This document shows positions 6,565-14,768 of a DNA stretch of 24,280 nucleotides, in pieces. The stretch lies in the NCBI GenBank assembly GCA_002440825.1, contig DJVH01000008.1, forward strand, positions 1-24,280, written 5' to 3'. The notes beneath the pieces were generated by a model. That model was given only the letters and a program-made list of their open reading frames with translations. It searched no databases and was not told where the DNA came from. Position 1 is the stretch's first letter, and the number at the start of each line of letters is the position of its first letter. Origin of the DNA: Bacteriovoracaceae bacterium UBA6261. GTDB taxonomy: Bacteria > Bdellovibrionota > Bacteriovoracia > Bacteriovoracales > Bacteriovoracaceae. The position numbers and the translations under genes are program-made.

Positions 6565-9500
6565 TTAATAAGAATAAGTGTGGCGTCCGGAATCGGCCGG
6601 ATAATTATCTTTGTCGATAGGAATATAACATCTGAATCCGACATCAGGTCTGTTTGTCACTGAATCCGGAACAAGCTCAGATGAATAGCGTCCAGCTCTA
6701 TTGCCTGAAAGATAACTGCCCCCTTGAGCAAAAGATCCTGTCTTCCCTGCAGTCGCATTGATAACAGCGCCGTTAACGATCATACCGTCTTCATGAAGCT
6801 GATTTGGCGTCAGACCAGAGGTCAGACCAACATCCAGAAGATAATCCAGGAATGTCTTTCCAGGGAAAGCATTTCCAATATCCACATTGATAGGCATACC
6901 AACCGGGAAGCTGAACTTTCCAGCATTGAATAGCTCGTCTTTGTAATCCCATTCTGTCAGATAGCTGTCTCCCGCACTTGGAGCACCTGAACCGTCATCC
7001 ACAAACGGTCCGGTCGACAAATCAAAGCGGTAATGATCAGTGGCCGCACCAACAGAATAATCTTCTGCCGTGAAATTGTAATTCGCGAGATCAGTATTAC
7101 TTGTCATTGAACAGACAAAGTTTGCAGCATTCGGGCAAGACATACTGTCGAGAACCCACTCGGCCACGTTGCCGTAAATATCCTGCACTCCATAGCGTGA
7201 ACTGCATGATTCAGTTGAATAGTTCATACCCCATGGAACTGAACCGGTATAAATCGATCGGATGCCGGACGAAGCCGTACCTGGAAGAGAATAAATATAA
7301 CTGGTCGATGGAATCGATGAATCTGAAAAGGCCACATCAATTCCGTTGGCATTTGTTGAGTTACAGCGCGACTGAACGTTGAGCGAGTACCCTTGTTCAA
7401 GATCTGTAATGAGCGAATCACTGAGATCTTCAGGCGCTGCTGAATAAGCAATATATTCTTTTTTGCTTGGAAGGAGAGCTGTTGCCGAAGGATCAGAAAC
7501 TGCAAGGTTGGCCGTTCCCAGATTGGCCAGTGGAACTGCGGTTGATCTCAATTGGCAAATCGCCGAAGCTTTTGACATTGAAATATTTGTCAAAGGCGGA
7601 TTCAATGCAGTATTGGATTTGGTTACATTGGCCGCAATGAGCGCCGCTGAATTATAATCAGTCCAGTCACCAGCCGCCGTGCTATTTGCAACATAACAAG
7701 CACCTGAACTTCTATCATAAAAAATATTTCCTGCGGCCGCGGCAGAGATGTTGAGTCCTGCTCCCGCCGGAGATCCAATGCCAATACAGCCGCTCGCTGT
7801 ACAGGCAGGTGCTTTCGTATAAGGACAACCACTTTCTGAAATATCAACAAGCATGTCTTTGCCGATATCATAATAGCCAGGTACGGTTGAAGATTCGGCC
7901 GGCCCCTTGTACGGGCATCTGTAGTTATGAGACGGATCAACTTTATTTGTAGTCGTCGTCGTCATGTGCATACTGTTGCACACTTCCTGATTCACCATCC
8001 AGCGGTGAACGAAAGAATAATTTTCAGTCGGAGCAAGAACGCGCACCTCAGAGAAAACATCTGGTGTATAAGTCGGCAGGTGGTGAATTGAATCAACAGG
8101 TCTGACGAGATAATAATAAACTTTTCCGGCAATGGCCGTATTGTCAACAAATGTTCTTGTTAACGAATTACTGATCGTCATTGTATCAGTGCTGTTGGTT
8201 TTCAAGAAACCATTTTTGAAGTCATAATCATAACCTTTTTCTCTACGATAGACGTTCCAGCCTGCAATCGTCACGGCCGAGTCTGATCCTGAGCCTGAGA
8301 TGGTGAACGAATTCCACGAAAGTGTAACTTTTGAAGGAACGTAAGGAGAATTCCACGCAAAAGTTCCCGGCATCGGTTGTGTACTGTAGTAACAAACGTT
8401 CGTCAGTGGATTGTAATAATATTGATCCACAGCTGTCGGCGTAGGAACAGACTGTGCTGGCAGCAATGATGAATCGTAAAGGAAATTGACTCCGCCACTT
8501 CTGGTAATTGGACAGGTCGTCTTCATTTCAATCCACGAGAACTTATCCCCTGCTGTCTGACTTCTGTAACAGCGTTTATTTGAACTGTCCCAATAGATGA
8601 CGTTAACATCGGCAGGAACGATCGTGCTGTTCGGAGCAGCTGTCCCTGTACAGCTTGAAGAGCCATCGCATTTATTTGTGTCGTAATTACAGACGACATC
8701 ACTTGTCGCTGCCGGTGCACCGTTTTTATCCGTCTTTAATCCCACCGCTGAAATATGAGACCAGCCACCGTGTTGAGCGGCCACGGAATTTGTGATTAAT
8801 GAGAATGACTTTGAAACCATGTGAGAGTTTGAAGCACCAAGAGTTCCGTCATTGATTGTCACCGTAATATTAGAGTTTCCGGAATTTCCCGGAACAGGAC
8901 TTAATTTTAAATAGAAGCTGTGCCCTTTGACATCAACACCAGCAGCGGACTCAAGATCCTGAGAGGCAGGAAGAATTGTTGTGCTCGATCCAAATGTACG
9001 GCTCTCCCCTGAATCTTCAACTCCATTGTCGTTGAGGTCATAGAAAACAGAAATCGCACTCACTGGAAGGATGGCCGTATTGTCAGAAGTGATATTGGCA
9101 ATTTTAATCTGCTGAACATCTTCATCAGGTGAATTCGCTGTATCTTCATCAACAATGAAAGGACCTGCAACGACAGCACCACCTTCGTTTGTCTGAACAC
9201 TTGTGATGTAGGAAGAAAAATACGGAGGATCATCAACAGAATCCACTGTCAGCGGAATCGTTGTATTTGTAGATAAAGGAGCACTCACACTATGAGTTGT
9301 TCCGTTATCCGCCACAGTAATTTTAATATTTGTTGTCCCCGATTGATTCTGAGTCGATGTAAACGGAACCGCATACTGACTGGCACCGCAATTATTTCCG
9401 GTTGCTCCAGGCGCAAGCACAGAATCGAATGTCAGTACTAAGCTGGCATTGCTGGTCGGAGTTTCTTGAGACGGAGTGACTGTTAATGTTTGAGTTGATT

Positions 9501-11553
9501 CATCACTTCCACCGCCGGCCGTTGCTGTAAAACAGATATAGGCTGAGCTAGGTGCAGATGTTGAATTTTCCTGAACGTGCAGAGGATTCGGCAAAGGTGC
9601 CGCATAAGAAGTCGGAACTCCCGCAGCTGTTGCCGTCGCAGAAGTGATCGTCAAGGTCGGCGCATCGTTGACTTCCCAAACGCTTACGTTGACTGTTTGA
9701 GCACCACTGGTCGCAGTCGTTACAGAATTCTGATCAATAGTCGTGATGGTGTAAGAGAATTTTCCTGTTCCATTAAAAAGGGCATTCGGGACAACAGTCG
9801 CTGAACAGACACCGGCACCGTCACATGAACAGGTCGTCGGTACTTTATAACTAAGCCCGATATTTGGAAGAGTAGCAAAATCAATCGCACAGGTAACGGC
9901 CTTAACAACAGGTGAATTATCCGCTTCATAGTATGGAAGAGTAATCGTCTGTCCAGCTGCATCCCCTTCTGCCATGGCCGAAGTTGTTGCTCCTGAAAGT
10001 GTCAGCGGCATATAAGCTGAATTGTATTCTGTTGGAGTCAAAGGTGGATCATCAGTTGGGGCCATCGTGAAGATAACAGAAGCTGTATTGGTTGATGTTG
10101 AATACGCATTGCTTGCTGTATACGTCAGCTTATCAAAGGCGTCCGTTCCACCGGCAAGTGATGTGGCGGAAGACATTGAAGTAAACGTTGTTGCGCCTAC
10201 ATCCGAAGCTGTCACCATGTATTTCGCTTTTAAATCAGAATTTACCGCGGCCACAATATCTGCACCGGTTGTATTATCACCGATATAAATTTTAATCGTA
10301 TCATCTACAACTCTGATATAAGTATCAGTGTAAGTCGCGGAGACCAGTCCGAAGTTTTCGGCCTGAACGACAGGATCAATAGAAGACATTTTGATGATCT
10401 GAACAGAATAATTATTGGCAAACGTTCCTTCGGCCAAAGCATCAAATTGAATATTTTGAATTGTGGCCGTTGCTTTTACAGGGGCTGCGCCCGAGTAAAA
10501 TGAATCGCCGCTGTCCGGAATATAGAAACAGCTCTTATCTGTTGTTCCCGAAGAACCAACGAGATCCATACAGCCATAAACGCGGCCGTTTGTTGTTATG
10601 CCGTAGTTGCTGACTTTTGTACCAACGAATTTATAATTAAAAGACGCCGCTGCCGTTCCGTAATAATCGCTGGCAGCAGGAAGTGTAAAAGAATAAGTGG
10701 TTGGCGCAGCTGAGGCACTTTCAGAGTAAGTTGAAACATAACTTGATTTCACTGCAGGCTTTAAATAGCCTGAACTTGTAGAAGCAGCGGCCACTGTCAA
10801 CGAAACCGCCTTCGCATCCCCTTCACCGTCCATATCAGTAATTGAATAACTGAAGCCGGCAGTTCCGTTCTGGCGAAGTTTTGGTGCAATAGTCGTTGTA
10901 CAGACACCACCTGCGCATTCGCATCGATTGGTGACCATGGAAGAATATGTTTCATATTCGGCAAGTCTTGTGACAGACAAATTATAGTAAGTTGTCACTG
11001 AACTTGAACTTAGATAATTTCTCGCTGTTGTCATGATAAAATCAGATTCTGATTTGATAATTCCAAGCTGAGTCAAAAGAGTTGCATAAGTGAAAGTCGA
11101 TTTTGAAAGAATGACTGCATCACCTATTGCCGTCAAATGTACGAGAGGAATAATTCCCGGCGCTGCTGAATCGACTGCATAGTAAAGATTTTCAATGGAA
11201 GCCTTAAGCACATCCATTTTTGTAAAAATACCACCGTTAATAATTGTCGGTGAAATGGGTTCGATGTTGGCAGATTGAGCATAAACTCTACATGACAGGG
11301 CCGGATTTTTGTTTCCGTCTGTATAAGAAAGAGTAATTGTCGAAGGAGTTTCTTGTGTCAGCGCTGCACTTGATAAGGTCGCCACTGGTTTATAGCGAGG
11401 CTCAAGAATACTCACGCATGTGCGAGTGATATTGTTAAAAGACTGATTCGTTCCACACGCGGCCTTTTTCTCTGTTGCCTTTGGAACGCATGCAGACAGC
11501 ACTACAGTCAGTGCACTAAAAATGAAAAGTTGAATGAAAGTTTTTATCTTCAT
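6565..11553 (-). CDS. Giant multidomain surface lipoprotein with C-terminal FGE/C-type-lectin-like domain
   Basis: 1662 residues. The lipoprotein signal peptide has lipobox LSAC, with lipidated Cys22; residue 23 is Val, not Asp, so outer-membrane sorting is expected. Residues about 40-1000 are Ser/Thr/Ala-rich Ig- or cadherin-like beta modules. Two of these share a CxC-x4-C motif (near 211-217 and 575-581) followed by GxxxFSYxIT. A typical VNDAPTLTI linker lies near 630, and a calcium-loop-like DLNDNGVEDSGES near 840. Three short Y-D/N-x4-CY motifs lie near 990, 1050 and 1282. A fibronectin III-like domain spans about 1073-1177. Residues about 1318-1655 resemble the FGE-sulfatase fold: LPSKKEYIAYSAAP, YGVQDIYGNVAEWV near 1460, GGSYLSGNRAGRYSSE near 1617, and RPDVGFRCYIP near 1638. 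The role is unknown; adhesion or ligand binding is inferred. It is divergent from the OMP gene. Confidence 0.9.
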   Translation of the reverse strand: MKIKTFIQLFIFSALTVVLSACVPKATEKKAACGTNQSFNNITRTCVSILEPRYKPVATLSSAALTQETPSTITLSYTDGNKNPALSCRVYAQSANIEPISPTIINGGIFTKMDVLKASIENLYYAVDSAAPGIIPLVHLTAIGDAVILSKSTFTYATLLTQLGIIKSESDFIMTTARNYLSSSSVTTYYNLSVTRLAEYETYSSMVTNRCECAGGVCTTTIAPKLRQNGTAGFSYSITDMDGEGDAKAVSLTVAAASTSSGYLKPAVKSSYVSTYSESASAAPTTYSFTLPAASDYYGTAAASFNYKFVGTKVSNYGITTNGRVYGCMDLVGSSGTTDKSCFYIPDSGDSFYSGAAPVKATATIQNIQFDALAEGTFANNYSVQIIKMSSIDPVVQAENFGLVSATYTDTYIRVVDDTIKIYIGDNTTGADIVAAVNSDLKAKYMVTASDVGATTFTSMSSATSLAGGTDAFDKLTYTASNAYSTSTNTASVIFTMAPTDDPPLTPTEYNSAYMPLTLSGATTSAMAEGDAAGQTITLPYYEADNSPVVKAVTCAIDFATLPNIGLSYKVPTTCSCDGAGVCSATVVPNALFNGTGKFSYTITTIDQNSVTTATSGAQTVNVSVWEVNDAPTLTITSATATAAGVPTSYAAPLPNPLHVQENSTSAPSSAYICFTATAGGGSDESTQTLTVTPSQETPTSNASLVLTFDSVLAPGATGNNCGASQYAVPFTSTQNQSGTTNIKITVADNGTTHSVSAPLSTNTTIPLTVDSVDDPPYFSSYITSVQTNEGGAVVAGPFIVDEDTANSPDEDVQQIKIANITSDNTAILPVSAISVFYDLNDNGVEDSGESRTFGSSTTILPASQDLESAAGVDVKGHSFYLKLSPVPGNSGNSNITVTINDGTLGASNSHMVSKSFSLITNSVAAQHGGWSHISAVGLKTDKNGAPAATSDVVCNYDTNKCDGSSSCTGTAAPNSTIVPADVNVIYWDSSNKRCYRSQTAGDKFSWIEMKTTCPITRSGGVNFLYDSSLLPAQSVPTPTAVDQYYYNPLTNVCYYSTQPMPGTFAWNSPYVPSKVTLSWNSFTISGSGSDSAVTIAGWNVYRREKGYDYDFKNGFLKTNSTDTMTISNSLTRTFVDNTAIAGKVYYYLVRPVDSIHHLPTYTPDVFSEVRVLAPTENYSFVHRWMVNQEVCNSMHMTTTTTNKVDPSHNYRCPYKGPAESSTVPGYYDIGKDMLVDISESGCPYTKAPACTASGCIGIGSPAGAGLNISAAAAGNIFYDRSSGACYVANSTAAGDWTDYNSAALIAANVTKSNTALNPPLTNISMSKASAICQLRSTAVPLANLGTANLAVSDPSATALLPSKKEYIAYSAAPEDLSDSLITDLEQGYSLNVQSRCNSTNANGIDVAFSDSSIPSTSYIYSLPGTASSGIRSIYTGSVPWGMNYSTESCSSRYGVQDIYGNVAEWVLDSMSCPNAANFVCSMTSNTDLANYNFTAEDYSVGAATDHYRFDLSTGPFVDDGSGAPSAGDSYLTEWDYKDELFNAGKFSFPVGMPINVDIGNAFPGKTFLDYLLDVGLTSGLTPNQLHEDGMIVNGAVINATAGKTGSFAQGGSYLSGNRAGRYSSELVPDSVTNRPDVGFRCYIPIDKDNYPADSGRHTYSY

Positions 11554-11673
11554 CGTTTCACTTATCGAAGTCTTACAAACTTACTTTAAAGATCATTCTT
11601 ATTTTATCTCTGACTGCCACGCTCGGATAATGCCATGTAAATGCCGCTAGCTGGAAAGGACTAGGTAGAAAAA

Positions 11674-11703
11674 GTGACTCTTTTTCTTGGCAATCGATAT
11701 GAT
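11674..11703 (+). promoter_or_regulatory. Possible sigma-70 promoter of the outer-membrane protein gene
   Basis: GTGACT at 11674-11679 (4 of 6 matches to TTGACA), an 18 nt spacer, and TATGAT at 11698-11703. Transcription would start near 11710, only a few bases before the ATG at 11716, so the mRNA would be almost leaderless. That agrees with the lack of a Shine-Dalgarno site there. The evidence is moderate at best. Confidence 0.3.
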
Positions 11704-11715
11704 AGACTATTAACC

Positions 11716-12684
11716 ATGGGGAACTACAAAACACTTAATGTCTCTTTACTGACGATGGCGGTCGCTGCTTCGCTATTCCTGAGTAATCCGCTCTACTCCA
11801 AAGAAAAAAAAATTCAAACCAGATCTTCCGAAAAAAATCGTGAAGAATTGCTCGTGGTGCAGACAGTGTCCACCGACCGCAGGTCTTTTGTGGTTGGAAA
11901 AGGAGTCAAAGACGGCATCACAAGAGGAATGGAAGTCATTTTTGCCAATGACAATGTAAGCATCGTTTGTAAGGCCCGCGAAGTTAACCGCAACTACTCA
12001 CTGTGGTCTCCTCTGGATGCCAATGTGACTATTCCCTTCAACAAAGAAGAAATCATCAGCTACAATTCTCACGCCTACGGAAATGTCGCTTTAGATATCG
12101 TGGCGGATTCTTCCTTAACGCCAGAACCAGACTACGATGTGCTTTATGAGAAATTCCGAACTCGAAATAATTATTCGGCAAAGGTCGGTTTGAACCGTGC
12201 TCTATCACAATCTTCTTCAGATGTGACCAATGATAAAAATGCAACCCGAACAGGTTATACATTTGCAGTCGAATACAATCACCGCTTCATGCCTGAGCTG
12301 GAGATGAGCTTCGGTGGAAGAATTGATAATGAAGTTTTCCGTCAGAACAATCCATCGCTGGATATTCCCACCAACCGTGTCATGGCGACGGCCGCTGTGA
12401 CTTACCATCTGACGACTTTCAGTAAAGATGAAACCAATTTTTATCTTTCGCTTGCGGCGGGGATCGGCAAATCAACAACGACAGTCAGTGAAGAAAAAAG
12501 TTCGGGAACAGTGACGATGCTTCCTGAAGGAAGAATCGGTTATATCATGCCTTTCTCACGTTCAGTCGCGATGATTTTTGAAGGAACAATTGAAGCTTTG
12601 AGTGCGACCGAAAAATTTTCAAATTCCGAAGAACAAGTGACGAATATCACCAATATTAAATTCAATATCGGGCTCCGTTTTTAA
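11716..12684 (+). CDS. Probable outer-membrane beta-barrel protein
   Basis: 322 residues from the ATG at 11716. MGNYKTLNVSLLTMAVAASLFLSNPLYS is a signal peptide. A GTG 14 codons upstream is open, but the extra residues would disrupt the signal peptide. Residues about 35-110 (EELLVVQTVSTDRRSFVVGKGVKDGI...) look like a small periplasmic beta domain of the kind that recurs in Bdellovibrio-like proteins. From about 145 the sequence alternates amphipathic strands with turns (YTFAVEYNHRFM, EMSFGGRID, MATAAVTYHL, NFYLSLAAGIG) and ends in KFNIGLRF with a terminal Phe, the classic BAM-recognised barrel end. I infer roughly 8 strands. Function is not recognised. The gene is divergent from the giant lipoprotein gene and is followed by a strong terminator. 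Confidence 0.75.
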   Translation: MGNYKTLNVSLLTMAVAASLFLSNPLYSKEKKIQTRSSEKNREELLVVQTVSTDRRSFVVGKGVKDGITRGMEVIFANDNVSIVCKAREVNRNYSLWSPLDANVTIPFNKEEIISYNSHAYGNVALDIVADSSLTPEPDYDVLYEKFRTRNNYSAKVGLNRALSQSSSDVTNDKNATRTGYTFAVEYNHRFMPELEMSFGGRIDNEVFRQNNPSLDIPTNRVMATAAVTYHLTTFSKDETNFYLSLAAGIGKSTTTVSEEKSSGTVTMLPEGRIGYIMPFSRSVAMIFEGTIEALSATEKFSNSEEQVTNITNIKFNIGLRF

Positions 12685-12686
12685 GC

Positions 12687-12719
12687 AAAAAAAAGGCCGC
12701 AAAAGCGGCCTCTTTTTTT
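12687..12719. terminator. Bidirectional intrinsic terminator
   Basis: An A8 run, then stem AGGCCGC (12694-12700), loop AAAA, stem GCGGCCT (12705-12711) and a T7 run. Both strands show a GC-rich hairpin followed by a T tract. It therefore ends both the outer-membrane protein gene (stop at 12684) and the convergent oxygenase gene (stop at 12726). Confidence 0.92.
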
Positions 12720-12725
12720 ATGAAC

Positions 12726-13658
12726 TTACATTAATCCAATTTCTCTTAATCTTTGGGCAAGGAAATCACCTGCTGTAATGTCAGCATATTTTGCGCCTGT
12801 TCCAACACATGACGGAAGACATGAGAGCATCGCTTTTGAGTGCGGATGAACAAAAAACGGCATAGAGAATCTGGCAGAAGAATCATTGTTCGGATTGACA
12901 ACTCTGTGAGTGGTGGCCGGCAACACTTCATTAGTTAAACGAGACATCATATCACCAGTATCGACAACGATCTCACCCGGCTTCGAATTGACATCCAACC
13001 ACGATCCGTCTCTGTCAAGAAGTTGAAGACCTGAATCCGTTGCTCCTACAAGCATAGTAATCAGATTGATATCTTCATGAGCTGCTGAACGGATAGAATT
13101 ATTTGTATCTTCGCCTTTAGTAGGCGGGTAATGAATTGTTCTGATAATGGAGTTCCCGTCAGCAACCATGTCTTTAAAAAAAGTGTTGGGTACATCAAGT
13201 GCTCTTCCGATGGCCTCAAGAAGAATAACTGAAGTCATATCCATTGCCTGGTAAAGTTCTTTAAAAGTTTTTTCAAACTCGGCCACTTCTGAAGGCCAGA
13301 TATTTTCTGGATAAACACCTTTATATTGTGAGGACGCCGCCAATTCGCGACCCACGTGCCAAAACTCTTTTAAGTCCGGATTCTTGTTGTCCTTAGCATG
13401 TTCAGTTTTAAATGGCGTATAACCGCGCTGACCGCCGTTATCCATTTTGTATTTCATTTTTGTTTCAAGGGGAAGATGGAAGAATTCCTGAACCAGAGCG
13501 TAGGCGCGGTCAATCTTCTTTTGTTCAATCGTGTGGTCTTTGAGAATGATGAAACCGTAGTCTTTCAACCCAGTGAAAATATCGTCAACGAATTTAATCT
13601 GATCAGCACTCGTGCCGTTGACGTAGCTAAGTAAACTTAATTCTGGAACTTTTCTCAT
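12726..13658 (-). CDS. Isopenicillin N synthase-like Fe(II)/2-oxoglutarate-type oxygenase
   Basis: 310 residues from the ATG at 13658, chosen for the GAGGTG just upstream (a GTG two codons earlier overlaps that site). The N-terminal DIOX_N-like part includes GFIILKDHTIEQKKI and FFHLPLETKMKY. The jelly-roll core carries the iron triad His194 and Asp196 (AAHEDINLITML) and His251 (TTHRVVNP), plus Arg263 and Ser265 (RFSMPFF), the RxS pair that binds 2-oxoglutarate in most relatives. All catalytic residues are present. The substrate cannot be told from sequence: the family includes flavonoid, ethylene and antibiotic enzymes as well as many uncharacterised bacterial members. It is a single-gene unit closed by the shared terminator. 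Confidence 0.92.
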   Translation of the reverse strand: MRKVPELSLLSYVNGTSADQIKFVDDIFTGLKDYGFIILKDHTIEQKKIDRAYALVQEFFHLPLETKMKYKMDNGGQRGYTPFKTEHAKDNKNPDLKEFWHVGRELAASSQYKGVYPENIWPSEVAEFEKTFKELYQAMDMTSVILLEAIGRALDVPNTFFKDMVADGNSIIRTIHYPPTKGEDTNNSIRSAAHEDINLITMLVGATDSGLQLLDRDGSWLDVNSKPGEIVVDTGDMMSRLTNEVLPATTHRVVNPNNDSSARFSMPFFVHPHSKAMLSCLPSCVGTGAKYADITAGDFLAQRLREIGLM

Positions 13659-13661
13659 ATA

Positions 13662-13667
13662 CACCTC
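13662..13667 (-). promoter_or_regulatory. Shine-Dalgarno site of the oxygenase gene
   Basis: GAGGTG on the minus strand; its GAGG core is 5 nt before the ATG at 13658. It overlaps an in-frame GTG and so argues for the ATG as the start. Confidence 0.65.
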
Positions 13668-13735
13668 GGGGGTTTAATTTTATTCACAGTGCCTTTTTCC
13701 CATTAAAACTACAAATAGAATATGCAGAGATCATT

Positions 13736-13752
13736 TATCTAAAATTTAGATA
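13736..13752. repeat. Perfect 17 bp palindrome upstream of the oxygenase gene
   Basis: TATCTAAA-A-TTTAGATA has perfect 8 bp arms around one base. It sits 78 bp upstream of the oxygenase ATG and 11 bp beyond the stop of the peptidase gene, in a 105 bp gap. It is too AT-rich for an intrinsic terminator and has no T tract, so a dimeric regulator's operator is more likely. No regulator gene is adjacent. Confidence 0.45.
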
Positions 13753-13763
13753 GTGATAATGAG

Positions 13764-14447
13764 CTATAAATCCCAGCAATTATCAATAGATTTAACCGGA
13801 CAGTCATTCATACTTCCATAAACCCAGAAACGCTTGCCACGAGGCGATTGAAGACCAATATGAAGGCTTTGACAACCTATCCCCACTTGAATGTTTTCAC
13901 CTTTTTTCCAGAGCTCATTACAAATAAGCTTCTGGGCGACGGCACGGTCTTTTGCCGATCTAAAATCGATGTCCATTGATTTTGCCAACAAGTGATCAGA
14001 GGCCTTGGCCCCATCAACCAGCGAATTGTAGCAAGTCGGTCTCCACCAGTTGCGGAAAATAATAGGAGCCTTGATGGTTTCTCTTAACTTTTCAAATATT
14101 GAAAGAAGAGCGCCTCCATTCTTCCATGCACACTGAGGAGGAAGAAGATTGGTGATGCCGCATTTTTCAGCGTCGCTTTCACTATGCGGAGTTGCAATCT
14201 CTTTTGATGAAAAAAACTTAATTCCCATTTCATCCAGATAGCCTTGAAATCCTTTTTCGGTTCTCTTGAAGTTTCTGGCCTCAATTTCATTTTTCTGAAA
14301 TTGCTTGATGATTTTGGAATAGGCTTCCATTTCACCGGGAATAGTGCTCGTACAGACTTTTTGATCATCTTCATTTAAAAGAGATTCGTCTTGAGCAAAT
14401 GTTGATAATGAGAGAACTAACAGAAGTAAAAAAGATGTGGTTTTCAT
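13764..14447 (-). CDS. Exported M15-family peptidase-like protein (D-Ala-D-Ala carboxypeptidase type)
   Basis: 227 residues. MKTTSFLLLLVLSLSTFAQ is a signal peptide. Residues 22-120 are a helical, unassigned N-terminal region. From about 130, IFRNWWRPTCYN then SDHLLAKSMDID supply the zinc-site His152 and Asp159 in the HxxxxxxD pattern. The later segment QSLHIGL supplies the second zinc His196, followed by RFWVYG. This is the peptidase M15 arrangement, so the likely substrate is the peptidoglycan peptide in the periplasm. Cys residues (CTSTI, KCGI, QCAW, TCYN, ICNE, GCQS, DCPV, NCWD) suggest several disulfides. In a predatory lineage it could act on self or prey wall; this is inference. ATG at 14447; no clear Shine-Dalgarno site. 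Confidence 0.82.
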   Translation of the reverse strand: MKTTSFLLLLVLSLSTFAQDESLLNEDDQKVCTSTIPGEMEAYSKIIKQFQKNEIEARNFKRTEKGFQGYLDEMGIKFFSSKEIATPHSESDAEKCGITNLLPPQCAWKNGGALLSIFEKLRETIKAPIIFRNWWRPTCYNSLVDGAKASDHLLAKSMDIDFRSAKDRAVAQKLICNELWKKGENIQVGIGCQSLHIGLQSPRGKRFWVYGSMNDCPVKSIDNCWDL

Positions 14448-14519
14448 AGTTAGCTTTTATAACAAATCTTGTAAGTTTCGCTTTGATTGTGTAATTTTTA
14501 CTGGGCGGAAAAAATCAAA

Positions 14520-14768
14520 ATGAAGATAGAAATAATCAAAAATGGCATCTACCGCCACTACAAGGGAAAAAATTATCGGGTTCTGGATGTTGTTTTGCAT
14601 TCGGAAACCAAACAGGAAATGGTTTTGTATGAATGTCTCTATGAGAATGCAGAATCAAGTTTATGGGTAAGACCGCTTCACATGTTTTTGGAAACGATCA
14701 CTGTTGAAGGCGCCACTCGCCCCCGCTTCCAATACATCGGTCATATCAAGGGTAAAAATCGGTTTTAA
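14520..14768 (+). CDS. DUF1653 family protein
   Basis: 82 residues from the ATG at 14520; a TTG 11 codons earlier is open, but relatives begin at this Met. The protein is almost wholly the DUF1653 domain: GIYRHYKGKNYRVLDVVLHSE, then MVLYECLY, LWVRPLHMF and PRFQYI. The family is small, cytoplasmic and of unknown function; a nucleic-acid or ligand-binding beta-barrel is often supposed. The stop shares a TTAA with the stop of the convergent yggS gene. A weak GGCGGA lies upstream of the start. Confidence 0.9.
   Translation: MKIEIIKNGIYRHYKGKNYRVLDVVLHSETKQEMVLYECLYENAESSLWVRPLHMFLETITVEGATRPRFQYIGHIKGKNRF

Noticed and set aside
6565..7600. Diversity-generating retroelement target, because the C-terminal FGE/lectin-like domain resembles DGR variable proteins
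   Set aside because: No reverse transcriptase and no template repeat of the gene's 3' end are in the window, and the last codons are not enriched for AAC-type variable codons as far as I can see.
14487..14519. TTG start extending the DUF1653 protein by 11 residues
   Set aside because: The family begins at the Met encoded at 14520, and the added residues are not family-like.
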